Part shown: positions 29,604 through 39,058 of the stretch, in pieces
Layout: each line of letters starts with the position of its first letter
Numbering within the stretch: the first letter of the stretch is position 1
NCBI RefSeq assembly: GCF_030499575.1
Contig: NZ_JASTLC010000001.1
Span: 2,566,001-2,630,000 of the forward strand
DNA length: 64,000 bases
Reading direction: 5' to 3'
Origin: Streptomyces sp. DG2A-72
GTDB lineage: Bacteria; Actinomycetota; Actinomycetes; Streptomycetales; Streptomycetaceae
Notes under the pieces: generated by a model
Database searches by the model: none
What the model saw: only the letters and a program-made list of their open reading frames with translations
What the model was told of the DNA's origin: nothing
Position numbers and translations under genes: made by a program

Positions 29604-30428
29604 TCAGGCCTCGAGCGCACCCCGGGTCTCACCGAGCACATGAAGCTGCGTGGCCACGGAGTGGAACGCCGCGAGCTCGGCGGCGGCGGCCTCCAGCCTG
29701 AGCAGCGCGTCCAGGGCACCGGGCTCGGTGTCCACGAGCGCGCCGGGGACGAGGTCGGCGAAGACGCGTACGCCGTGCACGGCGCCCACGCTCAGGCCCG
29801 CGGCCTCGACCAGATCGGTGAGCTGGTGTGCGGTGAAGCGACGCGGCATGGGGTCGCCGGCGCCCCAGCGGCCGTCGGGGTCGTCGAGGGCCTGCTGGGC
29901 TTCCTTGAAGTGCCCGGCGAGCGCCCGCGCGAGCACGGCGCCGCCGAGGCCGGCGGCGAGCAGGCTCAGTACACCGTCGGGGCGCAGGGCGGCCACGGCG
30001 TTGCGGACGCCCTCGGCCGGGTCGTCCACGTACTCCAGGACTCCGTGGCACAGCACGACGTCGTAGCCGCCTCGCCCGACCACGTCGAAGAGGCCGTGGA
30101 CGTCGCCCTGCACGCCCTGCACACGGTCGGCGACACCGGCCTCGGCGGCGCGGCGCTCCAAGGCGAACAGGGCGTTCGGGCTGGGGTCGACGACGGTGAC
30201 ACGGTGGCCGAGGCGGGCCACGGGCACCGCGAAGTTGCCGCTGCCGCCGCCGGTGTCGAGGACGTCCAGCACCTGACGGCCCGTGGCCTTCACCCGGCGG
30301 TCGAGGGCGTCCTGGAGGACCTCCCAGACCACGGCGGTACGGAGCGAGCCACGGGGGCGAGTGGGGTCGGAGCGCAGCGGCGTCGATTCGGGGCGGTGGG
30401 AGACGGGCGGGCGCATCGGGTCCGACAC
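29604..30428 (-). CDS. Class I SAM-dependent methyltransferase
   Basis: The 274-residue protein carries the SAM-binding motif I LDTGGGSGNFAVPVA (about residue 55), an acidic motif II VTVVDPSPNALFALE and the post-motif CHGVLEYVDDP, as in UbiE/SmtA-like enzymes. The substrate cannot be predicted. The start is taken as GTG 30428 (M-SDPMRPPV). The N-terminal 25 residues are Pro/Arg-rich and poorly conserved, so an internal start is possible. The gene lies downstream of the HEPN protein gene in the same direction, separated by about 300 nt containing a 7-bp tandem repeat. Confidence 0.88.
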   Translation of the reverse strand: MSDPMRPPVSHRPESTPLRSDPTRPRGSLRTAVVWEVLQDALDRRVKATGRQVLDVLDTGGGSGNFAVPVARLGHRVTVVDPSPNALFALERRAAEAGVADRVQGVQGDVHGLFDVVGRGGYDVVLCHGVLEYVDDPAEGVRNAVAALRPDGVLSLLAAGLGGAVLARALAGHFKEAQQALDDPDGRWGAGDPMPRRFTAHQLTDLVEAAGLSVGAVHGVRVFADLVPGALVDTEPGALDALLRLEAAAAELAAFHSVATQLHVLGETRGALEA

Positions 30429-30596
30429 GGCAGTTGACTCCTCGGCGCGGCACCGCCTCTCGCGGCGGAGCGAACGGGCTGCCTCCCCGGCCCCGGCAAC
30501 GGGAGAAGGAAGGCGTCAGGCGCCCTCCACCCTATTGCCTCCGGCACCGCACCTGGTCACTGCGGTGCACGGCATTGCGTCGCGCTGAGCGCCCGG

Positions 30597-30638
30597 CTCC
30601 GGGCTCCGGGCTCCGGGCTCCGGGCTCCGGGCTCCGGG
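30597..30638. repeat. 7-bp tandem repeat (CTCCGGG) x6
   Basis: Six head-to-tail copies of CTCCGGG occupy the gap between the methyltransferase gene and the HEPN gene. It is a simple-sequence tract likely to vary in copy number between strains. The rest of the 30429-30726 gap shows no supported gene. Confidence 0.85.
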
Positions 30639-30726
30639 GCACGCCATGCCGTTACGCGCCCGTTCTGTGGCGTGCCCGGGCAGAGAATCCCGCTCTGCTC
30701 TGCCCCGCCCGGACAGGAACCCCCTG

Positions 30727-31296
30727 TCAGCCCGCGTCCGGCATCTCCCGTGGCTCGGCCCGTACTTCCTCCTCCGACTGGTCTCCGTCCTGGCGTGGCT
30801 GTGGGAGGACCGGCTGGAGGACCAGCATCCGCTCGACCAGGCGGAGGAACATCGCCACGTCGCGTATCAGGTCGTCGGCGTCGCGGCGGGTGGCCGCGCC
30901 CTGGATGCCGGCCTCGGCCCGGGCACGGCGCCGGGCCCCGGAGGCGAACAGGGCGCTCCATTCGGTGAGCTCTGGCGCGATTTCGGGGAGCACTTCCCAT
31001 GCGCTCCTGATGCGGGCCCGGCGTCGCGAAGTGGGTTCCGGGCGCCCGCGGGCGGCGAGCACGGCGGCGGCGGTGCGCAGAGCCGCGAGGTGCGCCGTCG
31101 CATAGCGCTCGTTCGGCGTTTCCAGAACGGCGGCCTCGTCCAGTCCGGCACGGGCCTGGGCGAGCAGGTCGAGGGCGGCGGGCGGGGCCGTGGCCCGGCG
31201 CAGTACCGGGTGCACGTCGCTCGCCGGGCCGGTCAGTGAGGGGGCAGGGCCGGTGGCGCGGCGCCGGCGGGCGGCTGCTGCGTGATAGCTGGCCAT
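30727..31296 (-). CDS. SAV_6107-type HEPN domain protein
   Basis: The 189-residue, mostly helical protein matches the family annotated after S. avermitilis SAV_6107, assigned to the HEPN superfamily. Residues R64-Y-A-T-A-H69 form an Rx4H motif, the catalytic signature of HEPN ribonucleases, in NERYATAHLAALRTAAAVL. A Glu/Asp-rich tail follows the helices. Start ATG 31296 is preferred over 31326 because a perfect AGGAGGT lies 7 nt upstream. No nucleotidyltransferase antitoxin partner is adjacent. The gene is divergent from the ABC/YhgE operon. Family assignment is by memory of the conserved helix, so moderately sure; ribonuclease activity is an inference. Confidence 0.75.
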   Translation of the reverse strand: MASYHAAAARRRRATGPAPSLTGPASDVHPVLRRATAPPAALDLLAQARAGLDEAAVLETPNERYATAHLAALRTAAAVLAARGRPEPTSRRRARIRSAWEVLPEIAPELTEWSALFASGARRRARAEAGIQGAATRRDADDLIRDVAMFLRLVERMLVLQPVLPQPRQDGDQSEEEVRAEPREMPDAG

Positions 31297-31420
31297 GACG
31301 AACCTCCTGTCGTCTGTGGTCGGCACGCTATGAGGTGCCGTATGTGCCCATCGTGAGGTATGGCACTGACAATCCGTTCTGACCTGGGCTTTTGCTTCGA
31401 TCGACAGTTCGGGTTAACTT

Positions 31421-31442
31421 TTGCACTGACCAGTCAGTTCAA
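31421..31442. promoter_or_regulatory. TetR-type operator of the ABC/YhgE/TetR operon
   Basis: The 22-bp palindrome has the form TTG-N-ACTGAC-NN-GTCAGT-N-CAA, with 9 of 9 specified positions per arm symmetric. It begins just after a TAACTT -10 candidate (31414-31419; TTTGCT -35 at 31391-31396, 17-nt spacer), so the transcription start would lie inside it. The last gene of the operon is a TetR regulator, the obvious candidate to bind here and repress its own operon. Confidence 0.7.
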
Positions 31443-31463
31443 ATTACCGAAGTTGGGGGAGCC

Positions 31464-32189
31464 ATGGGCGGACTCGCCGTCATGGCCCGGGACTTCGGCC
31501 TCGAGGGACCCCGCGGCTGGGCTTTCCGCGGGGTCTCCTTCGAGGCGGAGCCCGGCTCGCTCGTCGCGGTCGAGGGGCCGTCCGGGTCGGGGCGCACCTG
31601 CCTGCTGCTCGCACTCACCGGGCGGATGAAGGCCACGGAAGGGGTGGCCGGCGTCGGTGAGTTCGGGCTGCCGAAGCGGATGGCGGCGGTACGACGGGTC
31701 AGCGCGCTGGCGCACGTCGCCGGTGTCACCGACCTCGACCCGGCCCTGACCGTCGGGGAGCACTTGCGCGAACGGGCGCTGCTGCAGCGCCGGTTCGGCG
31801 ACTCGCTGCATGCTCTGGTGCGGCCTCGCGGGGAGCGGGTGACCGAGGCCAGGCTGCGGATCGACGCCGCTCTGGCCGCCGTAGGACTGGACCGGGAGGC
31901 GCTGCCCAAGGGTTCCCGGACGGCCGTACGCGATCTGGAGCGTCTGGAGGCGCTACGGCTGTCCCTGGCCCTGGCCCTCATCGGGCACCCGCAGCTGCTC
32001 GGCGTCGATGACGTCGACCTCAAGCTGTCGGACGCCGAGCGGGAGGAAGTCTGGGGGCTGCTGCGGTCCCTCGCCGCGGCGGGGACGACGGTGGTGGCGG
32101 TGTGCAGTCAGGCCCCGGAAGACGTGCTCATGGTGACCACACGCGAGGAGGGGAAAGCCGATGCGCTCGCCGCGACTGGCCGCGCTTGA
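31464..32189 (+). CDS. Degenerate ABC-type ATPase
   Basis: The 241-residue protein has the length and order of an ABC nucleotide-binding subunit but unusual motifs. Walker A reads G38-P-S-G-S-G-R44-T45, with Arg in place of the catalytic Lys. The LSGGQ signature is not recognisable (LPKGSRTAVRDLERLEALRLSLALAL). Walker B is LLGVDDVD, and the switch His is absent from VVAVCSQAP. ATG 31464 follows GGGGGA. It overlaps the YhgE-like gene by 29 nt, and TetR follows. It probably partners the membrane protein, either as a weak ATPase or as a regulatory subunit. Confidence 0.85.
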   Translation: MGGLAVMARDFGLEGPRGWAFRGVSFEAEPGSLVAVEGPSGSGRTCLLLALTGRMKATEGVAGVGEFGLPKRMAAVRRVSALAHVAGVTDLDPALTVGEHLRERALLQRRFGDSLHALVRPRGERVTEARLRIDAALAAVGLDREALPKGSRTAVRDLERLEALRLSLALALIGHPQLLGVDDVDLKLSDAEREEVWGLLRSLAAAGTTVVAVCSQAPEDVLMVTTREEGKADALAATGRA

Positions 32190-34245
32190 ACTGCGGCGGT
32201 TCGGCAGGGGGAAGCTGCCGCGCGCCGCGCTGGCCGCGCTCCTGCTGCTGCCGCTGCTGTACGGCGCGCTGTACCTGTGGTCGTTCTGGGATCCGTACGG
32301 CCGTCTGGACCGGATCCCGGTGGCGCTCGTGAACGACGACAAGGGGGCGACGGCCGACGGCAAGAAGCTCACCGCGGGCGAGGACATCACGGAGGGGCTG
32401 CGCGACAGCAAGGTCTTCGACTGGCGCGAGGTGAGTGCCGCCGAGGCCCGGGCGGGGGTCGAGGACGGCACGTACTACCTGTCGTTGACCATGCCCACCG
32501 ACTTCAGTAGGCGTATCGCCTCCAGTGCGGGCACGTCGCCCGAGACGGGCGCGCTTCAAGTGCGGACGAACGACGCGAACAACTACATCGTCGGGCAGAT
32601 CTCGCGGACGGTGTTCGGCGAGGTGCGCCAGGCCGCGTCCACGAAGGCGTCGCGGTCCTTCCTCGACAAGATCTTCATCTCGTTCTCCGACATCCACGGG
32701 CAGACGGTCGAGGCAGCGAACGGGGCCGACAGGCTCAAGGGCGGCATCGGCAAGGCGGAGAAGGGCTCAAAGGATCTCGCGGCGGGTCTGAAGGACGCCG
32801 AGGACGGCAGCGGCAAGCTGTCCAAGGGCCTCACGAAGCTCAACAAGGGCGCGGGCGACCTGGAGGACGGCTCGGAGCAGGTCGCGGCGGGCACGCGGAC
32901 ACTCGCCGACAAGGTCAACGGCGTCGACGACAAGATCGGGCCCTTCCTGAAGGGCAACGAGAAGACCATCGGTGACACCGCCCGGTTGGTCGCCGACTCG
33001 TCCGGCGCGATCCGCAATCACCTCGGCGCCCTGGTGAAGGCCGCGCCGGTCGCCTCCAAGGGCGCCCACGCGGCCACCGAGACGCTGGACGACATCTACA
33101 AGAGGCGCTGCGAGGACGCCGTGCTGGCCGACGGCGCCTGCGCCGACCTGAAGAAGGCCGAGCAGGCCGCGACCGACGTGGCGAAGATCGCCGACGACCT
33201 CAACACGCTGATCGCCGACCAGGACGGCGACCTGAAGAAGCTCGACAAGAACCTCGCCACGCTCCAGAAGCAGGCCCAGGCACTCGCCGACCGCGCACCG
33301 CACCTCTCCGAGGACCTCGACGACGCCGTCACCAAGATCAACGACCTCAACAAGGGGGCCGCCAAGGTCGCCGCAGGTGCCAAGAAGCTGCACTCGGGGC
33401 TGGGCACCGCCAAGACCGGCGCGACCGACCTGGACGAAGGTGTCGGGGAGCTGAGGACCGGCGCGGAAGATCTCAGCGGCGGCATGTACAAGCTCGTCGA
33501 CGGCTCGGGGAAGCTCGCGGGCGGGCTGCACGACGGCGCCGAGCAGATCCCCGACTACGACGCGCAGGACCGCGACCGGCGCACCCAGGTTATGGCGGAC
33601 CCGGTCCGGCTCGTCTCCGAGGACCTGCACAAGGCGCCCAACTACGGCACCGGTTTCGCCCCGTACTTCATCCCGCTGTCCCTGTGGGTGGGCGCGATGG
33701 TGGCCTACATGCTGATCACGCCGATGAACCGGCGTGCGCTCGCCGCCGGTGCCTCGGCCTGGCGGATCGCGCTGGCCGGCTGGCTGCCGGTGGTGGCGAT
33801 CGGGGTGCTCCAGACCGTCGCCCTGGTCGCGGTGCTGCACTGGGCGATCGGCCTGGAGATGGCGCGGGCGGCCGGGACGGTGGGCTTCCTGTTCCTCGTG
33901 ACGGCCTGCTTCGCGGCGATCGTGCAGTGGCTGAACGCCCGCTTCGGAGCGGCGGGCCGGATTCTCGTCCTCGCGTTCCTGATGCTCCAGCTGACGTCCG
34001 CGGGCGGCACCTACCCGGTGCAGACCAGTCCGGGCTTCTTCAGCGCGATCCACCCGTTCCTGCCGATGAGTTACGTCGTCGAGGCCCTCAGGAGGCTCAT
34101 CACGGGCGGCGGCCTGGAACCGGTGTGGCACGCGTGCGTGGTGCTCACCGCCTTCACCGCGGGCGCCCTCGCCCTGACCGCCCTCTCGGCCCGCCGCCGC
34201 CAGGTGTGGACACTGGACCGGCTGCACCCGGAGCTGACCCTGTGA
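32161..34245 (+). CDS. YhgE/Pip family membrane protein (ABC-2 type permease-like)
   Basis: The 694-residue protein has one N-terminal transmembrane helix (about residues 22-42) and a long extracytoplasmic region (about 45-500). That region contains repeated Gly/Leu/Asp/Lys coiled segments such as KGSKDLAAGLKDAEDGSGKLSKGLTKLNKGA. About five transmembrane helices lie in the last 200 residues. This is the YhgE/Pip (phage infection protein) arrangement, related to ABC-2 permeases and EsaA of type VII secretion. Start ATG 32161 lies inside the ATPase gene. The likely role is export or membrane remodelling with the upstream ATPase; the substrate is unknown. Confidence 0.92.
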   Translation: MRSPRLAALELRRFGRGKLPRAALAALLLLPLLYGALYLWSFWDPYGRLDRIPVALVNDDKGATADGKKLTAGEDITEGLRDSKVFDWREVSAAEARAGVEDGTYYLSLTMPTDFSRRIASSAGTSPETGALQVRTNDANNYIVGQISRTVFGEVRQAASTKASRSFLDKIFISFSDIHGQTVEAANGADRLKGGIGKAEKGSKDLAAGLKDAEDGSGKLSKGLTKLNKGAGDLEDGSEQVAAGTRTLADKVNGVDDKIGPFLKGNEKTIGDTARLVADSSGAIRNHLGALVKAAPVASKGAHAATETLDDIYKRRCEDAVLADGACADLKKAEQAATDVAKIADDLNTLIADQDGDLKKLDKNLATLQKQAQALADRAPHLSEDLDDAVTKINDLNKGAAKVAAGAKKLHSGLGTAKTGATDLDEGVGELRTGAEDLSGGMYKLVDGSGKLAGGLHDGAEQIPDYDAQDRDRRTQVMADPVRLVSEDLHKAPNYGTGFAPYFIPLSLWVGAMVAYMLITPMNRRALAAGASAWRIALAGWLPVVAIGVLQTVALVAVLHWAIGLEMARAAGTVGFLFLVTACFAAIVQWLNARFGAAGRILVLAFLMLQLTSAGGTYPVQTSPGFFSAIHPFLPMSYVVEALRRLITGGGLEPVWHACVVLTAFTAGALALTALSARRRQVWTLDRLHPELTL

Positions 34246-34304
34246 GCCCCGCGGTGACGCCTCCGGTGACTCCTCGGGGGACGGCTCCTGTGAGAATCGG
34301 GGCC

Positions 34305-34934
34305 ATGGAACGCAGCAGCGCCACGTCGGGCGGCAGTACGCGCCGCGAGGCCACCCGGCAGAAGCTCTACGAGGCAGCCGTCACGCTCATCGCCGAGCAG
34401 GGCTTCTCCGCCACCACCGTGGACGAGATCGCCGAACGCGCCGGCGTCGCGAAGGGCACGGTCTACTACAACTTCGCCAGCAAGTCGGTCCTCTTCGAGG
34501 AGTTGCTGCGGCACGGCGTGGGGCTCCTCACCGCCTCCCTCCGGGAGGCGGCCGACAGCACGGCGCGGGAGGGCGGCAGCAGGGTCGACGCCCTGGACGC
34601 GATGATCCGGGCGGGGCTCGTCTTCATCGACCGCTATCCGGCGTTCACCCAGCTGTATGTGGCCGAGCTGTGGCGCACCAACCGGTCCTGGCAGTCCACC
34701 CTGATGGTGGTACGGCAGCAGGCCGTGGCCGTCGTCGAGGACGTGCTGCGTGCGGGCATCGAAGGCGGCGAGTTCAGCGACGAGATCGACATCCCGCTGA
34801 CCGCGTCCGCGCTGGTCGGCATGGTGCTGGTGGCCGCGCTGGACTGGCAGGCCTTCCAGCCGGAACGGTCACTGGACGATGTGCACGCGGCGCTCTCGCG
34901 GCTGCTCCAGGGGCGCGTGAGCGGCAGGAAGTAG
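34305..34934 (+). CDS. TetR family repressor
   Basis: The 209-residue protein has an N-terminal TetR helix-turn-helix (TRQKLYEAAVTLIAEQGFSATTVDEIAERAGVAKGTVYYNFASK, split over residues 14-57) and a variable ligand-binding C-terminal domain. ATG 34305 gives a normal length. A GTG at 34242, in frame and overlapping the YhgE stop by 4 nt, would add 21 Pro/Thr/Val-rich residues. Third in the operon, it probably binds the palindrome at 31421-31442 and senses a compound handled by the transporter-like pair. Confidence 0.93.
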   Translation: MERSSATSGGSTRREATRQKLYEAAVTLIAEQGFSATTVDEIAERAGVAKGTVYYNFASKSVLFEELLRHGVGLLTASLREAADSTAREGGSRVDALDAMIRAGLVFIDRYPAFTQLYVAELWRTNRSWQSTLMVVRQQAVAVVEDVLRAGIEGGEFSDEIDIPLTASALVGMVLVAALDWQAFQPERSLDDVHAALSRLLQGRVSGRK

Positions 34935-34988
34935 ACCGCCGGCGGAAGGCGGTAGGGCGGTAGTCGCGATCAGGCGGTAGGCGCAATG

Positions 34989-35043
34989 GAAAGCGCCGGT
35001 CCGATATGGCCGCGTCCCCCGCGGGCCACCATCGAACCGGCGC
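34989..35043 (+). terminator. Terminator of the TetR operon
   Basis: AAGCGCCGGT (34989-34998) pairs with ACCGGCGCTT (35034-35043), and an inner GGCC-GCG / CCGC-GGGCC hairpin fills the loop. It lies 55 nt past the TetR stop. Confidence 0.6.
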
Positions 35044-35433
35044 TTCCTCGTGCTCCCCCGTTGTCCCCCGTGTCCCCCGTTGGACCCCGTTTCGGTCGTT
35101 CCCCCGGGTCCCCCGTCTCGCTCCCGCCGACCGCGGCCGGCGGAAGGAGCGGATCGTGGGCCCGCTCCGTTCCGGCGCCCCGTGTCGCCGGTGCCGGAGC
35201 CGCGCCCCTTTCCGTGCCTCCACTCTCTCGTTCTCGCAGGTTGGGCCCCATCCGCGCGCGTACTCATCTCACTCACTAGGTACATGTACTCAGTCCTGCG
35301 CACGCGTGCCCAGGACGCCGTGCCACCGCCTGGTCACGATCACCTCCGTGTCCGTACTCCCTCCGGCCGGGGGCCGCTGGTGCCCGGGCCGAGGCGACCG
35401 GCCTCCCGCGACCGCATTGTCAGTGGCGGCCGA

Positions 35434-35439
35434 TAAAGT
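35434..35439 (+). promoter_or_regulatory. -10 element placing the start of transcription at the ATG (leaderless)
   Basis: TAAAGT ends 7 nt before ATG 35447, with no RBS in between. A good -35 is not evident at the expected distance. The layout predicts a leaderless mRNA. Confidence 0.5.
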
Positions 35440-35446
35440 CCCTGGC

Positions 35447-36958
35447 ATGGCACGAATTGCGGTGATCGGCGCCGGGATGGGCGCGCTGGCGGCTGCCGCC
35501 CGGCTGGCCGTCACGGGCCACCGGGTGGCGGTGTACGAGCGTACGGAGACGTACGGCGGTGCGGTGCGCCGCCTCGAGCGCGACGGGTTCGCCTTCGACA
35601 CCGGCCCCGGGACGCTGCCGCTGCCCGCTGTCTACCGCGATCTGTTCCTCAAGACCGGCAAGGAGCCGCTGGAGGCGTGCGTCGAGCTGACCCAGGTCGA
35701 CCCGTCGGCGCGGCACGTCTTCGCGGACGGCACCGAGGTGTCCCTGCCGAACGCCTCACGCGCGGGCGTGGTCGCCGCGTTGGACGAGGCACTGGGCGCC
35801 GGCGCGGGCGCCCGCTGGGGCGACTTCCTGGTCCGGGCCCGCGAGGCCTGGGACCGCACCCGCCGGCCGCTCCTGGAGGAGCCCCTGTGGCCGAACTGGT
35901 CGGTGCTGGCCGAGCGCGAGCCCTACCCGGCGGTCCCGCACAAGCGCCTGCTGCGCACCCGCCGGGCCGGCACGCTCGCCGAGGTCGCCGCCTGGGAACT
36001 GCGCGACCCCCGGCTCACCGCCCTGCTGGAGAGCCACGCGCTGGCGTACGGCCTGGATCCGCGCGTCGCCCCGGCGAGCGCGGCCGTGCTGCCCTACATG
36101 GAGCATGCCTTCGGCACCTGGTATGTCCGCGGCGGTATGCGGGAGCTGGCGCGCGCGGTGTACGAGCGGTGCCTGGCCCGCAGGGTCGAGTTCCACTTCG
36201 GTGCCGAGGTCACCGGGGTCGTGGAGAAGGACGGCCGGGCGGCGGGCGTTGAGCTCGCCGACGGGAGCGTGGCGGAGGCGGACACGGTCGTCGGTAACGG
36301 CCCCTGGCGCGTGGCCGATCTGATGCGCGGGCACGCGCTGTACCCACCGGAGGCCGTCGAGCCCCACCCCGAGGGCATGGCTCCCGGCCGGATCGTGGTC
36401 TGCCTGGCGCTGCGCGGAGCGCGGGAGGCGGGGGCAGCGCACCGCACAGTGGTGCACACCCCGGACCGGGAGGGCGAGTTGGACCTCTTCGGGCTCGGTG
36501 AGCCGCCCGCGCGGCCGACGGTCCGGATCGACCGGCCGGACGACCCGGCGCTGCGGCCCGACGACGCCCACGAAGCGGTGGTGCTCACGGCGACGGTGCC
36601 GTCCCTGACGCACCACGACTGGACCGTGCCCGGCGCCGCCGACGCCTTCGCGGACCGGATGGTCACCGAGGCCGAGCGGGCCATGCCGGGCCTGCGTGAG
36701 CGGACGCTGTGGCGCGAGGTCCGTACGCCGGAGCACACCCGGCAGGAGACCGGCGCCGAGGGCGGTGGCGTCCCCGCACCCGCGCTGGCCGCGGCGGAGG
36801 GGACCCTGCTGCACCCGGCCAACAGCACGGCGATACCAGGGCTGTTCACGGTCGGCGGTTGGTCGCACCCCGGCGGAGGTCTCCCCCACGCGGGCATGTC
36901 GGGCGCACTGGTCGCCGGACTGATCGTCGAGGGACCGGACTTCCGGGGCTCTCAGTGA
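35447..36958 (+). CDS. Phytoene dehydrogenase-like FAD/NAD(P)-binding oxidoreductase
   Basis: The 503-residue protein begins with a Rossmann FAD motif, VIGAGMGALAAAARLAVTGHRVAVYER, and an NTPGP-like RDGFAFDTGPGTLPLP. It ends with the CrtI-type GLFTVGGWSHPGGGLPHAGMSG signature that closes the FAD site. This marks the CrtI/NAD(P)-binding Rossmann amine-oxidase-like superfamily (carotenoid desaturases and relatives). No carotenoid genes are nearby, so the substrate is open. The start is leaderless-type as described for the promoter. It is convergent with the tail-containing membrane protein gene, 32 nt away. Confidence 0.88.
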   Translation: MARIAVIGAGMGALAAAARLAVTGHRVAVYERTETYGGAVRRLERDGFAFDTGPGTLPLPAVYRDLFLKTGKEPLEACVELTQVDPSARHVFADGTEVSLPNASRAGVVAALDEALGAGAGARWGDFLVRAREAWDRTRRPLLEEPLWPNWSVLAEREPYPAVPHKRLLRTRRAGTLAEVAAWELRDPRLTALLESHALAYGLDPRVAPASAAVLPYMEHAFGTWYVRGGMRELARAVYERCLARRVEFHFGAEVTGVVEKDGRAAGVELADGSVAEADTVVGNGPWRVADLMRGHALYPPEAVEPHPEGMAPGRIVVCLALRGAREAGAAHRTVVHTPDREGELDLFGLGEPPARPTVRIDRPDDPALRPDDAHEAVVLTATVPSLTHHDWTVPGAADAFADRMVTEAERAMPGLRERTLWREVRTPEHTRQETGAEGGGVPAPALAAAEGTLLHPANSTAIPGLFTVGGWSHPGGGLPHAGMSGALVAGLIVEGPDFRGSQ

Positions 36959-36990
36959 GCTGGAACGGCGGGACTGGCTGAGGGGGCGGC

Positions 36991-37974
36991 TCAGAACCGG
37001 TACTGCTGCTCGTCGTACCCGTTCCCCTGCGGCTGCCCGTTGCCCTGGTACGGATACGGCTGTTCCGGCGGAAGTTCGCCGCCGTAGGCCTCGTCGGTGC
37101 GCTGCTGCGGGACCCACACACCGCCGGGCGGGGTCTGCGAGCCGTACTCGCCGGTGGCGTACTGGTCCTGGCCGTAGCCCTGCTGGCCGTACTGCTGCTG
37201 GCCGCCGTAGGTGGCGTTGGCGTCGTATCCGGAGCCGTCGTAGGTCTGGGTGCCGATGTACGGGTCGGAGTAGGCGGCGTACTGCTGCTGGCCGTTGGCG
37301 TCGTAGCCGTACTGCTGCTGGTCGTAGCCCGAGTAGTCGCACGCGTAGGCCTGGTCGGCGCCCTGGGCCGCCGCCGCGTACTGGTCCTGGGTCTGGCCGG
37401 CGGCCGCGTACGACGGGTCCGCGCCGGCCGGGTAGGAGGAGGTTTCGCTGTATATGCCGTAGGAACCGGTGTCGTCCGGCAGGGGCTGGGGCTCATAGAC
37501 CGAGGTCGTCTCGGCGGCCGTGGGGTCGGCGGACCGCACCGGGGTGAAGACGTCGTCGCGGTCGTAGTCGTCGTCCTGGCCGTAACCGGCGTTGCCCTGG
37601 TCGTACTTGAGGTCGTCGGGGCCGTAACCGCCGTCGGCCGCTTGGAGGTCGGTGACCTCCAGCGTCGGCTCCTGGCGGTCCGGTTCACCGCGGCGGCGCT
37701 TGCTCGCGCCGAACGACGGACGGCCGGCGACCGCCCAGCCGGCCGCGAAGCCGCTGCGGAAGGACAGCGTCACGTACGTCTGGCCGACCGCGAAGGCAGC
37801 CGCGCCCAGACCGATGACGATCACGTTGGCGAGCAGCACGCCGAGGACGACGCCGAGGAAGCCGACGAAGGCGAGCACTCGCCAGCGCAGCCGCGCCTTG
37901 TACTGCAGCAGCACCTCGCCGAGCAGCCACAGCGCGACGATGCCGAACGCGATGTAGAGGACCGTCCAGCCCAT
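36991..37974 (-). CDS. Membrane protein with long Tyr/Gln/Gly-rich tail
   Basis: The 327-residue protein has two transmembrane segments (about residues 3-23 and 33-65). A basic stretch [11 protein letters not shown] follows, and then about 230 residues of low-complexity sequence. The tail has an acidic part (about 95-150) and then a Tyr/Gln/Gly/Ala-rich part with repeats such as [22 protein letters not shown] and [10 protein letters not shown]. Start ATG 37974 is chosen because residues after it are hydrophobic and conserved; the upstream frame overlaps metF. Tyr/Gln-rich tails of this composition resemble prion-like or phase-separating domains. No function is assigned. It lies 56 nt downstream of metF and may be co-transcribed. 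Confidence 0.88.
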   Translation of the reverse strand: MGWTVLYIAFGIVALWLLGEVLLQYKARLRWRVLAFVGFLGVVLGVLLANVIVIGLGAAAFAVGQTYVTLSFRSGFAAGWAVAGRPSFGASKRRRGEPDRQEPTLEVTDLQAADGGYGPDDLKYDQGNAGYGQDDDYDRDDVFTPVRSADPTAAETTSVYEPQPLPDDTGSYGIYSETSSYPAGADPSYAAAGQTQDQYAAAAQGADQAYACDYSGYDQQQYGYDANGQQQYAAYSDPYIGTQTYDGSGYDANATYGGQQQYGQQGYGQDQYATGEYGSQTPPGGVWVPQQRTDEAYGGELPPEQPYPYQGNGQPQGNGYDEQQYRF

Positions 37975-38030
37975 GTACGCCCCTCTCCCAGTGGCCGCTA
38001 CGCAGTGTGTCGTATACCGGTGTGGCCGGT

Positions 38031-38989
<959 letters not shown>

Positions 38990-39058
38990 CCAGGCCCCGG
39001 AAATTTGCCTGATTTGTCGTCTTACTGTCCACCCATCGGACAAACATTGCGTTACGCG

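Larger units (their letters stand above)
34935..35446. other. 512-bp gap between TetR and the phytoene-dehydrogenase-like gene
   Basis: After the terminator this gap contains five near-tandem TCCCCCG units (35054-35115) and GTACATGTAC, a perfect 10-bp palindrome (35280-35289) within TAGGTACATGTACTCA. A promoter lies at its right end. Open frames through the repeat on the minus strand encode Gly/Thr/Arg-rich peptides with no family resemblance, and I do not call a gene. Confidence 0.5.

Noticed and set aside
34970..35251. A minus-strand frame with Gly-rich, collagen-like translation over the TCCCCCG repeats.
   Set aside because: The peptide reflects the simple DNA repeat; no RBS, no family similarity and no fit with neighbouring codon use.
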